A stretch of DNA of 64,000 nt from a bacterium. GTDB taxonomy: Bacteria; Orphanbacterota; Orphanbacteria; Orphanbacterales; Orphanbacteraceae. The DNA is taken from assembly GCA_025782575.1 (NCBI GenBank), contig JALGYY010000041.1:1-64000 (forward strand), read 5' to 3'. Under the pieces are notes generated by a model. It was given only the letters and a program-made list of their open reading frames with translations, was not told where the DNA came from and ran no database searches. The position numbers were made by a program, and so were the translations under genes. This document shows positions 49,766 through 58,396 of this stretch, piece by piece (within the stretch, counting starts at the first letter, position 1; each line of letters begins with the position of its first letter).

Positions 49766-50668
49766 ATGCCCCGGTTACTACTAACGCTTCCAGTACTCGC
49801 TATTCTGTTTCTCGCAGTTTCCACCGCCCTCCTCGCAAACTCCTTCGGACCGATCAACGGCGTGACCGGCGCGCCGGGCGAATTGAACTGCAGTCTCTCG
49901 GGCTGCCATTCAGCTCATCCCGCAAACACGGGAATCGGGAGCGTTACCGTCAACGCCCCCGGCTCCTACGTGCCGGGCGATACTCTTGAAATTCAGGTCG
50001 AAGTCGAGCACAGCGGCCAGATCCGATGGGGCTTCGAGTCGACGGTACTCGATGGGGCGAATCTACCATCGGGCAGCATTCTGATTACCGACACACTGCG
50101 GACGCAGTCTTCGCTCGACACCGTGGTAACCGGTCGGGAGTATGCCAAGCACACCTCGATCGGAACTGACAGCGGTACAGTCAACTCCTCCCCTGGGTGG
50201 AGTTTTTCCTGGATCGCCCCCTCGGCAGGCGGGGGCCTTGTCACTGTCTATGTCGCCGGCAACGCCGCCAATGGTAACGGGGTCAATGACACACTCGACG
50301 CCGGAACCGCCGATTGGATTTATACGACATCAACAACGATCGATGAGGCATTTGTTTCCGTAGCGCAGTCGGACGTTCCGATCCCGGCAAGCGAAGGCTT
50401 CGCCCTTCAGGCACGCCCTAATCCGTTCAACCCGGTGACGAGAATCACTTATCATCTGAATGCTCCAGGTGAAGTGAACGTGTCGATCCATGACCTGAGT
50501 GGACGGCTCGTGCAAAATCTCACGAGCGCCTACCAGACGAGTGGAGATCATGAAGTCATTTGGAACGGTTCCGGGAGGCAAGGAACCATCGCCGCCTCCG
50601 GCTCATACCTCGTATCGATCAAGGCTGCAGGTGAGTCAGAATCAAGAACCATTCGTCTCGTTCGATGA
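49766..50668 (+). CDS. Choice-of-anchor-V/reelin-like surface protein with FlgD-like module
   Basis: 300 residues from ATG 49766 (TTTGGAGG upstream). Signal peptide LLTLPVLAILFLAVSTALLA. NGVTGAPGELNCSLSGCHSAHP is the start of the reelin-like/choice-of-anchor V domain; relatives usually have C-x-x-C-H there, while this protein has Cys-x4-Cys-His. A beta-sandwich domain follows, then a C-terminal module (LQARPNPFNPVTRITYHL ... GRLVQNL ... GSYLVSI). A cell-surface protein; haem binding is uncertain. Confidence 0.82.
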   Translation: MPRLLLTLPVLAILFLAVSTALLANSFGPINGVTGAPGELNCSLSGCHSAHPANTGIGSVTVNAPGSYVPGDTLEIQVEVEHSGQIRWGFESTVLDGANLPSGSILITDTLRTQSSLDTVVTGREYAKHTSIGTDSGTVNSSPGWSFSWIAPSAGGGLVTVYVAGNAANGNGVNDTLDAGTADWIYTTSTTIDEAFVSVAQSDVPIPASEGFALQARPNPFNPVTRITYHLNAPGEVNVSIHDLSGRLVQNLTSAYQTSGDHEVIWNGSGRQGTIAASGSYLVSIKAAGESESRTIRLVR

Positions 50669-50672
50669 TGGG

Positions 50673-53546
50673 TCAGGGATTCCCGGTCTTTCGGCGTTTT
50701 AGAAAGCGGAGCGGTTTCGGACTTCCCATGACCTGGAAGGGCGCCCAGAAATAGGGGTGGGGGTGCTTTTTCCGAATCTCTTTTGCCGCGATTCCGGCAG
50801 CTTCCGGTTTTGTACGGCCATCTCGAAGTGAGCCGTAGAATTGACTCATCCAGTCAGCAGTCACTTCATCCCTCACCCGCCAGAGACTGACGACGAGAGA
50901 TGTCGCCCCCGCCAGCATGAATCCGCGTGCCAGACCGATCAGTTCATCTCCCTTTCTGACGAAACTGCTACCGGTCCTGCACGCACTCAGTGTCACGAGT
51001 TCGGAATTGAGCCGGGCGTCGGACAACTGATAGAGATGGAGATCCTCCGCACCAAGAGCAAGAGACGAGAACGAGGGGTTATCGGCCCGGAAACGGCCAT
51101 GAGTCGCCAGATGAATGAGAGGCGATTCGCTACAGGTATCGATGAAGTCCCGGACTGTCGTGCTGGTCATCGAAATTACATCGTTCCCGACAATACCCGC
51201 GACCGCCTCTGTTTCCCGCTTGACCGACGCGAGCCCGCCCCCCTCCAGGCCGAGCAGGAATGGTTTGCCCCGATTTCCACGAATCCTTCGATTTCTACAG
51301 AGCCGATCAATGGTCGCGCTCGGTGCATAGCGAATTCTGTATCGCTCACCGACCGGTAAACGGCCGTCGTCGAGAGCATGAAATGGGAGGGCATGCAGGA
51401 ATCGATGGGGGACCACCAGAACGGATCGGGTCTTGATTTCATTGTCGATCGGCCGCCAAAGGTGATCATAGAGCGCCCTTGTAATTCGAAGCGCGGATTC
51501 GGTGAGATAGTCGATCCTTCTTTCGAGAAACCGATCAGGCAGGGCGAAGTGATCGATCTGTGCCGCGAACTGCCTGAGCAGATTTTCGATTGTCTCGGAT
51601 GAAGCATCCAGAGTGACGAGACGCTTCGTGTCCCTGGTGACAAGGAGAGCATAGATTTTCGTGCCGACAATCACGTACTCGACGAGAGTTTCCGCTCGGG
51701 GAAGTGCCGCCCGCATCACGTCGAATGAATCCGGATCAATGGTTTTCAGCCCGGCACCGGATCGTTCGGCCACCACCCTCCTCTCCTCGATGATTTTCCG
51801 TTCACAAGATCGGATCCCCTTCTTGATACGGGCCAACCTCGATCGGTCAGCCCCCTCCTGCCGAAGCGATTCCTCCTGGAACCGGTTTCGAAACCAGCTG
51901 AGCCGGGTTTCCTGGCGGGAAAGACGTGAATTGCTGTATGAATTCGAACCGGTCGCCAGCAATTGATCAAGAAGCGAACGTGAACGTCCACGCTCAGCGA
52001 TTTCGAAGACCCGCCGCACCCGCGGGGATCTTCCCGACTGCAGGACCAACTGGAGAAGTTCATCATAGAGACCGGCTTGTGTGCCGGAAAATGAAACTCG
52101 CAGCTCATCGCTCCCCAGCTCCATCCTCATACGCTCGGCGATCTTAGCTGCCGACTCAAATGCGGCCACTCCACGTCTGCCCGCTCCCGTGTCGGCGTAG
52201 GCGCGCCCCATAAGCAACCGCCCCTGAAATCGAAGCCAGGGATCCCCGATCTGCCTTTCCAGTTTCATTGCGTTTCTCAGTTCCGATAAGGCACGCTCCG
52301 GACGGCCCGCTCTCAACTCGATTGAGGCATGAATCTGAAGGCGCAGCATTTCGATGGAAGTCACGGTCGAACCGCGCAGTAGTTTACTTGCATGCTGAAA
52401 GGAGAGCCTGGCAGCCTGGATCCTCCCTCGACGTCCCTCGTGTTCGGCAGTTCGAAGGGATGCGAGCCCGGCGCGTATGGGCAGGTCTTCTCCCTCAAAC
52501 AGACGGCGGGCCCTTCGAAATCGGGTCAGTGCTTCTGCGTTCCTACCCAGTTCGCTGAGCGCTCGACCCGCAATCACGAGAGACAAGCCTCCGTCATAAC
52601 GAAGCCTGTTCTCGAGGAACACCTGGGCCGCGCTGTCTGCAATCGTCGCCGCCTCCTCGGCCAGATGCAACCGGAGATAAACATCCGATCGATTGAGATC
52701 GCATTTAGCGACCTGAACGGGATCGGGGATTTTCTCAAATGTATCCCGCGCCTCCCCCAGATATCGAAGGGCTTCGTGATGACGAGAGGAGAGAACATGA
52801 AGGTGGCCGATATTGTGGGTGATCTGCGCCTCCAGCGCGAGATAACCGAGATCGTGCGCCGCCGACTTGGCCTCGCCGTAGGTGACGAGGGCTTCTTCGA
52901 ACTGGTCCATATAGGTCAGCACCGCCGCACGATTCTGATCGAGTCCGACTACGGCGGCATCCGACACTCCTTCCATCAGAAAGAGCTCGCGCGCGAGGTT
53001 GTACTCTTTGAGTGCATGTCGATAGTCATCGCGGGCGACATGGAGATTGCCCCGGTTCATGTGGTATTTGGCCAGATAGGTGCGGTCATCGGCACGAGTC
53101 AGGATCGGCCGGATCAACCGGGCATCACCGAGGGCCTCATCTCCCCGTCCCAGTAGAGCGAGCAGGCTCATGCGACCCACCATGGTGCGTGCCATCTCTT
53201 CTTTTTCGCCTGCCTCCCGATAGGCCGCGATCGACTGATCGTAGAATCGTAATGCTCGGTGGAGCTTGCCGGAAAAGAAGTGTGCCTCTGCCTGGGCTCT
53301 TCGAGCGATTGCCCGCGCATGAGCCCCTTTGAGCAGCCGCGCTACCTGCCACGCGACAGCAGCCAGCGACAGAGCGTTTGCGGGAGAGGAGCGCACCAAT
53401 TGCGCCACTTCGAGCTGGAGGTTTGATAGGTGCTCGATCCGCAGCCGGGATCGGAGTAAACGCAATACTCCGGCACTATGTTCTGAGCCCGCAAGGGCGA
53501 ACAATCGGGCCGTCACCGTATCGTGTCGTTTGTCTCCGAATCCCAC
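50673..53546 (-). CDS. TPR-CHAT caspase-like protease
   Basis: 957 residues. Residues about 50-500 are tetratricopeptide helices (for example HFFSGKLHRALRFYDQSIAAYREAG, YHMNRGNLHVARDDYRHALKEY). Residues about 640-940 are a CHAT domain: SVLVVPHRFLHALPFHAL, catalytic His816 in IHLATHGRF, catalytic Cys856 in LVTLSACRTGS, then ARGFMLAGATSLVVSLWRV. Both dyad residues are present, so cleavage after an unknown residue is expected. No signal peptide, hence cytoplasmic. It starts 11 bp after the anti-sigma candidate and is the last gene of the sigma operon. Confidence 0.94.
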   Translation of the reverse strand: MGFGDKRHDTVTARLFALAGSEHSAGVLRLLRSRLRIEHLSNLQLEVAQLVRSSPANALSLAAVAWQVARLLKGAHARAIARRAQAEAHFFSGKLHRALRFYDQSIAAYREAGEKEEMARTMVGRMSLLALLGRGDEALGDARLIRPILTRADDRTYLAKYHMNRGNLHVARDDYRHALKEYNLARELFLMEGVSDAAVVGLDQNRAAVLTYMDQFEEALVTYGEAKSAAHDLGYLALEAQITHNIGHLHVLSSRHHEALRYLGEARDTFEKIPDPVQVAKCDLNRSDVYLRLHLAEEAATIADSAAQVFLENRLRYDGGLSLVIAGRALSELGRNAEALTRFRRARRLFEGEDLPIRAGLASLRTAEHEGRRGRIQAARLSFQHASKLLRGSTVTSIEMLRLQIHASIELRAGRPERALSELRNAMKLERQIGDPWLRFQGRLLMGRAYADTGAGRRGVAAFESAAKIAERMRMELGSDELRVSFSGTQAGLYDELLQLVLQSGRSPRVRRVFEIAERGRSRSLLDQLLATGSNSYSNSRLSRQETRLSWFRNRFQEESLRQEGADRSRLARIKKGIRSCERKIIEERRVVAERSGAGLKTIDPDSFDVMRAALPRAETLVEYVIVGTKIYALLVTRDTKRLVTLDASSETIENLLRQFAAQIDHFALPDRFLERRIDYLTESALRITRALYDHLWRPIDNEIKTRSVLVVPHRFLHALPFHALDDGRLPVGERYRIRYAPSATIDRLCRNRRIRGNRGKPFLLGLEGGGLASVKRETEAVAGIVGNDVISMTSTTVRDFIDTCSESPLIHLATHGRFRADNPSFSSLALGAEDLHLYQLSDARLNSELVTLSACRTGSSFVRKGDELIGLARGFMLAGATSLVVSLWRVRDEVTADWMSQFYGSLRDGRTKPEAAGIAAKEIRKKHPHPYFWAPFQVMGSPKPLRFLKRRKTGNP

Positions 53547-53557
53547 GGGATCTTCAA

Positions 53558-54157
53558 TCAGGAAAAGTGAATCTCAATGCCCTCGACAGCTACTTCGTTG
53601 CCGGACAAATGCACTGCAAGCGAATATACACCCTCGGAGATACTCGTGAAGTGGAAGCCGCCAAGATCATCCGTCTTGCCGGACCGGCTCTTCCCTCCAC
53701 CGGACAGGATTACCGGAATGCCCTCCAGTTCATCGGTAAGCTGGTCGGATAGAATAATCTGGCCGGCGAGTTCGGCAGTGGATGATGAATCCTTCGTGAT
53801 CGTGAGCAGGATCTCAATTTCTCCTGCACGAAACACAAGCCGGCGTTCGTCAAGTGCGGCCTCTCTTTCTGAAGCGACGAGCTGACGTTGATCCTCGGAG
53901 TCGAACACAATTTCCGCCAGGAGCCTCTCCACCTGGTCCTTACCGATCATCTTCAAAACCATGGCTTCCGCTCTCGCCCTCAATGCATCGGGCGATTTTC
54001 TGAGACGATTCCCTTCGAGTCCCGCCAACAGATCACGGATCATCGCGGCTTTCTCCTCACACATCGTACATCCCTTCCGAAAATGATCCGGAACTGTGTC
54101 ACCGGCGGACTCGCAATGCTCGATCAGTTCTTCCCATGTCAGGTGCTTCTCGCTCAT
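53558..54157 (-). CDS. Zinc-finger-like anti-sigma factor candidate
   Basis: 199 residues. The N terminus HLTWEELIEHCESAG ... DHFRKGCTMCEEK has the H-x3-C-x2-C spacing of ZAS zinc-finger anti-sigma domains. A helical linker follows, and residues about 105-199 form a beta domain ending in a carboxypeptidase-regulatory-like unit (KSRSGKTDDLGGFHFTSISEGVYSLAVHLSG). No transmembrane segment is visible, so it would be soluble. Position between the ECF sigma gene and the TPR-CHAT gene makes it the likely sigma inhibitor and possibly a substrate of the protease. The function is inferred. Confidence 0.72.
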   Translation of the reverse strand: MSEKHLTWEELIEHCESAGDTVPDHFRKGCTMCEEKAAMIRDLLAGLEGNRLRKSPDALRARAEAMVLKMIGKDQVERLLAEIVFDSEDQRQLVASEREAALDERRLVFRAGEIEILLTITKDSSSTAELAGQIILSDQLTDELEGIPVILSGGGKSRSGKTDDLGGFHFTSISEGVYSLAVHLSGNEVAVEGIEIHFS

Positions 54158-54235
54158 CCCTTCCCTCTCTCCAAGCAGTCTGTCGGAGGAATTTCCCTCA
54201 GCTGCTCCATCGAGTAGTAGCTCGAGATGGTCAAC

Positions 54236-54739
54236 CTAATACATGTCATTCCGGTCAATCCGCTCGACAATCCGCCTGAGCTTCTCCAGGCATCGTGCCT
54301 TGGTGGGGCCGATGCTTCCCATGGCCAGCCCGAATTCCTCGGAGAGCTCTTTATAGGAAGGCTTTTCGGCTTGCATATACAGGCTCTCCAGAAGCGAGCG
54401 GCAGGGCTCACCCAGGTCATCCAGACCGGTCGCTACCAGCCTCCTCTTGTCGAGCTCTTCGTCCCACACTCGCGCCTCTTCATGGTTGACAAGATCCGGG
54501 TGTGCGGCGATCTCTGCTGGTTCAAAAGGTCTTTCGGTAGCTACCTTTCGAATGGCCGCTTTTGTCTGCCGGTAGGCGATGGAGAGTAGCCAGGATTTGA
54601 AACGGGCGCGATCGCGAAGCTGGGAGAGCTGATTCACTACTGCCGCCCAGATGGTTTGAAACACATCTTCAACGGTATGTTCATCAAGTCCCAGGTTACG
54701 AGGAACCGAGTACACCAGATTCCCGTACTCTTCGATCAT
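54236..54739 (-). CDS. ECF-type sigma factor
   Basis: 167 residues from ATG 54739. Region 2: LGLDEHTVEDVFQTIWAAVVNQLSQLRDRARFKSWLLSIAYRQTK; region 4: LESLYMQAEKPSYKELSEEFGLAMGSIGPTKARCLEKLRR, a helix-turn-helix. In the same frame the homology extends about 18 codons further upstream (ISACLRNEPRAWHV...), yet no ATG, GTG or TTG occurs there before a TGA near 54868. A rare start such as CTG at 54787 or 54784, or loss of the first helix, must be considered. Its targets are unknown. Confidence 0.88.
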   Translation of the reverse strand: MIEEYGNLVYSVPRNLGLDEHTVEDVFQTIWAAVVNQLSQLRDRARFKSWLLSIAYRQTKAAIRKVATERPFEPAEIAAHPDLVNHEEARVWDEELDKRRLVATGLDDLGEPCRSLLESLYMQAEKPSYKELSEEFGLAMGSIGPTKARCLEKLRRIVERIDRNDMY

Positions 54740-54907
54740 GACATGCCAGGCGCGCGGCTCATTTCTCAGGCAAGCGCTGATCAGCAGTTCGATCGACTTG
54801 AATTCGCTTTCGGTCCTGATCGGGGGCCTCCGATTGGTTGATTCGGCAAGATGCTCAGTTCTGACCCGTCAAATTGTACCACGCTGATCGACGAGATCGA
54901 TCCAGGT

Positions 54908-56827
54908 TCAGTTCCCGCCGAGATAGCCGAGGGCGCGGAGCCGTTCACGCGCTCCTCCCGGAAGATCGGCATTGTCGGGCGTCTCTCCTCCGACGCCGTC
55001 CATTCGCTCATCCAGTTGATGTGCCAGAAGATCGATCAACTCGAAATGGTCGGGGCGGGCAATCAGATTCCGGCTTTCACCCGGATCGGATGAGAGGTCG
55101 AACAGTTCCATCGTGCCGTCTCGATTGCTTCGGATCAGCTTCATCCTACCGACCTGAATCGATGTCTGCCCACCGGCTACCGGCGTGAACCCGATGTGGG
55201 GCTCCCCGCCAGCAGTCTCCTTATGACGCGAAAATATGGGATCGGCGAAGGGGGGATTCAGGATTGCCGCGATCCCCGCATCGCCGATCGCGCGCAGCCT
55301 GTAGCCCCCCCCCTGGTTCGCCGCTACTGAGTGGTCCGGTTCCCGGGGGTCCCTGACAATCAGAGGCACACGCAGCTGCTCATCATGAAGCCGGGATGTA
55401 TGTGTCATCACATCGTGGTCGCCCAAACCCTCACCGTGATCGGATATGAGAACCACGCGTGTCCGTCCGGTGAGATGGAGTCGGTCGAGAGCGCCCATCA
55501 GCTCGCCGACCGAGCGATCCGTGTAACTGACTTCAGCCGCGTAGGAGGCGCGGTAGATGCGAAGATCGCCTGCGCTCTCCAGCCTCGCGTAGCGAGGGAT
55601 TTCGACACCGGTAATCGGACGGGCCTCTTCGCCGAATTGCCGGGTTTCATACATGCTCGGATATGGTGGCGGCGCTTCATAGGGAGCGTGGGGATCATAG
55701 AAGTGTACCCAGAGAAAGAACGGGGCATCGCCGTTCCGTGTGAGCCAGGCCAATGCACTTGCCGTTACCGCTTCCGCATTTCTCTCCGACACCTGGTGTG
55801 TGGGAACTCGAAGCCGGAATCGTGATGTAATGGCTCCGAGGGAACCGTATTCCAGAACACGGCCTGCAATCGTCCGAAGGGATAAGCATTCAAAGTCGTC
55901 ATCGTAGTGGTCAAAGCCCCGATCGAGCCCGAAGTAGGAGTCCAGCGGAAATGCTGCTACGAAAGCTGCTGTGCCATATCCGGCCGAGCGAAAACCTTCC
56001 TGCAAAAGGGGGAGTTCATCCCGGGGTACGAGTTGGCCGTTATCGGTCAGACCATGGTCGAGGGGATGGACTCCGCTGAGAAGCGTCGTGTGACTCGGCA
56101 GGGTGATCGGAATGGAGCTTCGCACTTCATCAAATTGAACGCCCTCCCGTGCGAGGCGATCGATGTGAGGTGTTCGAACGACCGGGTTCCCGTAGCAACC
56201 GAGAAAATCGGGTCTCAATGTATCGATTGTAATCAGGAGAAGGTTGATTGGGAGTCTGTCTGATTGAATCGAGCTCCCCCTCGCTGCAGAAAACCGATCG
56301 CGATCGGACAGTGTCCCAAAAAATGAAAGGAGCAGAATGCCGGCGACCAGCATGATTGCCCCAGTCCCCCAGCTTCGGTTTCGATCCATCAGCCTGGAGA
56401 GAAGACGGCCTGACAGCGTTGAGACGAGAAGAATCGCCAGGATTCCCGCGGCCAGAACTCCGATGCCTGCAGGCGACTTGAGGGAGACACCCGGTCTTGT
56501 GAGGTAGGCCAGCACCGGAAGACCGATGGAGAGGAAGATTGGGACGGACCAATCGGTGGGAAAAGCTCGGCGGTCAGGCGTCTCGTCATCTTCTTTCTCC
56601 CCCCCTCTCCGAGGGACGATCAGGGAGGCGAGTGAAGAAATGATAGCTACTATGACTGCGTGAAAAAGCACGGAGAAAAGGAGCATTGCCCAGGATTCGG
56701 CCCCATCATCGAAGTGGAACGGCGCCAGAAGAGTGCTCCCCCTCGCCTCCCAGATCCCCAGAAGAGCGCCCATGAGGGCTCCTCCCCACGCGGCACATCT
56801 CATTGCATCGATTCTCGATCGGCTCAT
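54908..56827 (-). CDS. Membrane-anchored sulfatase-fold enzyme with Thr nucleophile
   Basis: 639 residues. About four transmembrane helices in residues 10-170, then an alkaline-phosphatase-superfamily domain: LLITIDTLRPDFLGCYG (metal Asp), SIPITLPSHTTLLSG, HFYDPHAPYEAP, VVLISDHGEGLGDH. Thr242 occupies the position of the formylglycine Cys (C-x-P-S-R reads T-L-P-S-H), as in phosphoethanolamine or phosphoglycerol transferases; the membrane domain fits such a lipid-linked transferase too. It ends 168 bp before the ECF start, on the same strand, so it may be co-transcribed with the sigma locus. Confidence 0.88.
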   Translation of the reverse strand: MSRSRIDAMRCAAWGGALMGALLGIWEARGSTLLAPFHFDDGAESWAMLLFSVLFHAVIVAIISSLASLIVPRRGGEKEDDETPDRRAFPTDWSVPIFLSIGLPVLAYLTRPGVSLKSPAGIGVLAAGILAILLVSTLSGRLLSRLMDRNRSWGTGAIMLVAGILLLSFFGTLSDRDRFSAARGSSIQSDRLPINLLLITIDTLRPDFLGCYGNPVVRTPHIDRLAREGVQFDEVRSSIPITLPSHTTLLSGVHPLDHGLTDNGQLVPRDELPLLQEGFRSAGYGTAAFVAAFPLDSYFGLDRGFDHYDDDFECLSLRTIAGRVLEYGSLGAITSRFRLRVPTHQVSERNAEAVTASALAWLTRNGDAPFFLWVHFYDPHAPYEAPPPYPSMYETRQFGEEARPITGVEIPRYARLESAGDLRIYRASYAAEVSYTDRSVGELMGALDRLHLTGRTRVVLISDHGEGLGDHDVMTHTSRLHDEQLRVPLIVRDPREPDHSVAANQGGGYRLRAIGDAGIAAILNPPFADPIFSRHKETAGGEPHIGFTPVAGGQTSIQVGRMKLIRSNRDGTMELFDLSSDPGESRNLIARPDHFELIDLLAHQLDERMDGVGGETPDNADLPGGARERLRALGYLGGN

Positions 56828-56860
56828 AACAGTAGATTATCAAAAAAACGAGCCGGGGGA

Positions 56861-56920
56861 TTGCGCCGGGATGGATAATCGACTATACTTGCATTATAGT
56901 GCAATTGTGCATAGGTGCAA
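56861..56920 (+). promoter_or_regulatory. Promoter and ArsR-type operator of the arsenic module
   Basis: A weak -35 TTGCGC at 56861-56866, 17 bp, and TATACT at 56884-56889. Just downstream lie TTGCATTATAGTGCAA at 56889-56904, with perfect TTGCA/TGCAA arms, and a related TTGTGCATAGGTGCAA at 56905-56920. Tandem imperfect palindromes overlapping the start site are what an ArsR-type repressor would bind. Confidence 0.6.
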
Positions 56921-56934
56921 ACCAGGAAATCAGC

Positions 56935-57264
56935 ATGGAAACACTTCGAAATTTCCGGTTCTTCAAGGCGCTGAGCGATCCCACAAGGGGCGCCCTTCTG
57001 GCCCGCCTTCTGGAGACGGGTTGTTCGTGCACAGTGAGCGAAATCGCTGAATGCTGTTCAGTCGATCTCTCCGTCGTTTCCCGCCATCTCGCCACTTTGC
57101 GGCAAGCGGGAATCGTCGAGGCGAAGAGAGACGGCCGCGAAGTGAGGTACTCGGTCTGCTATCCGGAAGTGGTGCGCACACTTCGTGAGCTGGCGGACCA
57201 TATTGAAGAATGCTGTCCGGATGAGACCTCGTGTTGCTATGAGATACCGAATCCGGAAATGTGA
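56935..57264 (+). CDS. arsR: ArsR-family metalloregulator
   Basis: 109 residues. Winged helix: FFKALSDPTRGALLARLLE, CTVSEIAECCSVDLSVVSRHLATLRQAGIV, DGREVRYSVCY. Cysteines cluster at CSCT and AECCS in the DNA-binding helices and again in HIEECCPDETSCCYE at the C terminus, so arsenite or another soft metal could be held at more than one site. ATG 56935 follows AGGAAATCAGC. It should repress itself and arsM 28 bp downstream until metal binds. Confidence 0.92.
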   Translation: METLRNFRFFKALSDPTRGALLARLLETGCSCTVSEIAECCSVDLSVVSRHLATLRQAGIVEAKRDGREVRYSVCYPEVVRTLRELADHIEECCPDETSCCYEIPNPEM

Positions 57265-57292
57265 TTAATTGACTTAAATAAGGAATTGAATC

Positions 57293-58141
57293 ATGAATCG
57301 TTCAGAGGAAGTAAGAGATCGTGTCGCCGAAAGCTACAAAAAGGCCGTGCAGGATAGTCCTGGAAAGAGCTCGTCTTGCGGATGCGGCGATCCGGAAGCG
57401 AAGGGAATAGCCGCCTCGCTCGCCGGATATTCCAAAGAAGAGCTGAATTCCATCCCCCGTGATGCAGCCGTCAATTCGTTCGGTTGCGGCAATCCGGTGG
57501 CATTCGGCGAAATCAGTGAAGGCGAAGTTGTCCTCGACCTGGGGTCGGGCGCGGGAATCGATCTTCTTCTGGCCGCGCAGAAAGTGGGCGCTTCCGGCCG
57601 GGTAATCGGAATCGACATGACCGACGCCATGATCGAAAAGGCGGAAGCGAACATTCGGGAAGCGGGCGTCACTAACATCGAGGTCCGCAAGGGGATCATC
57701 GAGGATCTTCCCGTCGAATCGAGCTCGGTCGACTGGGTGATTTCCAATTGTGTGATCAATCTGTCACCGGAGAAATCGAAAGTGTTCGCCGAGATCGCCC
57801 GTGTTTTGAAGCCGTGTGGCAGAATGGTCGTTTCGGATATCGTTCTGGACAGCCCCCCCCAATGGGTACTCGACGTGCAAGGACTTTATGAATCGTGTTT
57901 GAGCGGCGCCATCTCCGAAAAGGATTACGCAGCAGGCTTGAGAGAAGCGGGTCTCGACGACGTCGATGTGAGAGGCCGACTTGACTACGACGGTGCTTCG
58001 TTGACCGATCTGTTCGGGTCAGCCACGACCGGCGAGAGTTGCTGCGGCACTTCGATTTCCCAGGATATCTCCAAATACGATCTCACCGAGCTGGAAGGCA
58101 AAGTAGCCACCGTTCGGTTCTTCGCCAGAAAGCCGGCGTAA
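57293..58141 (+). CDS. arsM: Arsenite S-adenosylmethionine methyltransferase ArsM
   Basis: 282 residues. SAM motif DLGSGAG at 82-88. The three cysteines that bind As(III) in characterised ArsM are matched by Cys65 (SFGCGNP), Cys153 (SNCVINL) and Cys202 (YESCLSGA); additional Cys pairs lie at SSCGCG near residue 29-31 and SCCG late in the chain. It methylates arsenite to volatile or less retained species. Pairing with the ArsR gene supports an arsenic rather than another substrate. TAAGGAATTGAATC precedes the ATG. Confidence 0.96.
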   Translation: MNRSEEVRDRVAESYKKAVQDSPGKSSSCGCGDPEAKGIAASLAGYSKEELNSIPRDAAVNSFGCGNPVAFGEISEGEVVLDLGSGAGIDLLLAAQKVGASGRVIGIDMTDAMIEKAEANIREAGVTNIEVRKGIIEDLPVESSSVDWVISNCVINLSPEKSKVFAEIARVLKPCGRMVVSDIVLDSPPQWVLDVQGLYESCLSGAISEKDYAAGLREAGLDDVDVRGRLDYDGASLTDLFGSATTGESCCGTSISQDISKYDLTELEGKVATVRFFARKPA

Positions 58142-58213
58142 CGTCGCATGGAACAGAGTGTGGGGGAGGGCCTCCCCTCCCCCGCGCGGCGCGTGCCGAA
58201 TCTTAAGCGGCGT

Positions 58214-58396
58214 TCAGCGATCATCGAGTGGATCACCCTTCTTGCGACTTCCACGAGTTCGCTCCCTCACCGCCTGCTGGAGCAGGAATTCGATCTGACC
58301 GTTCACACTTCGAAAATCGGCAGCCGCCCACTTCTCCAGCTCTTTCCATAGTTCCGGATTGATCCGGAGCAAGAACGCTTTCCGCTTAGCCTGCAC
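58214..58396 (-). CDS. Small Arc-like ribbon-helix-helix protein beside SPFH gene
   Basis: 60 residues. [40 protein letters not shown] is an Arc-like ribbon-helix-helix domain with a basic tail ([10 protein letters not shown]). Its ATG shares the last base with the preceding SPFH gene (58396), so the two are translated together. The same pairing of a band-7 protein and a tiny RHH protein is known in many actinobacteria and other phyla, without a known role. Confidence 0.87.
   Translation of the reverse strand: MQAKRKAFLLRINPELWKELEKWAAADFRSVNGQIEFLLQQAVRERTRGSRKKGDPLDDR

Noticed and set aside
49858-49920. c-type cytochrome haem site
   Set aside because: The spacing is Cys-x4-Cys-His, not C-x-x-C-H, and the surrounding sequence fits a reelin-like domain start.
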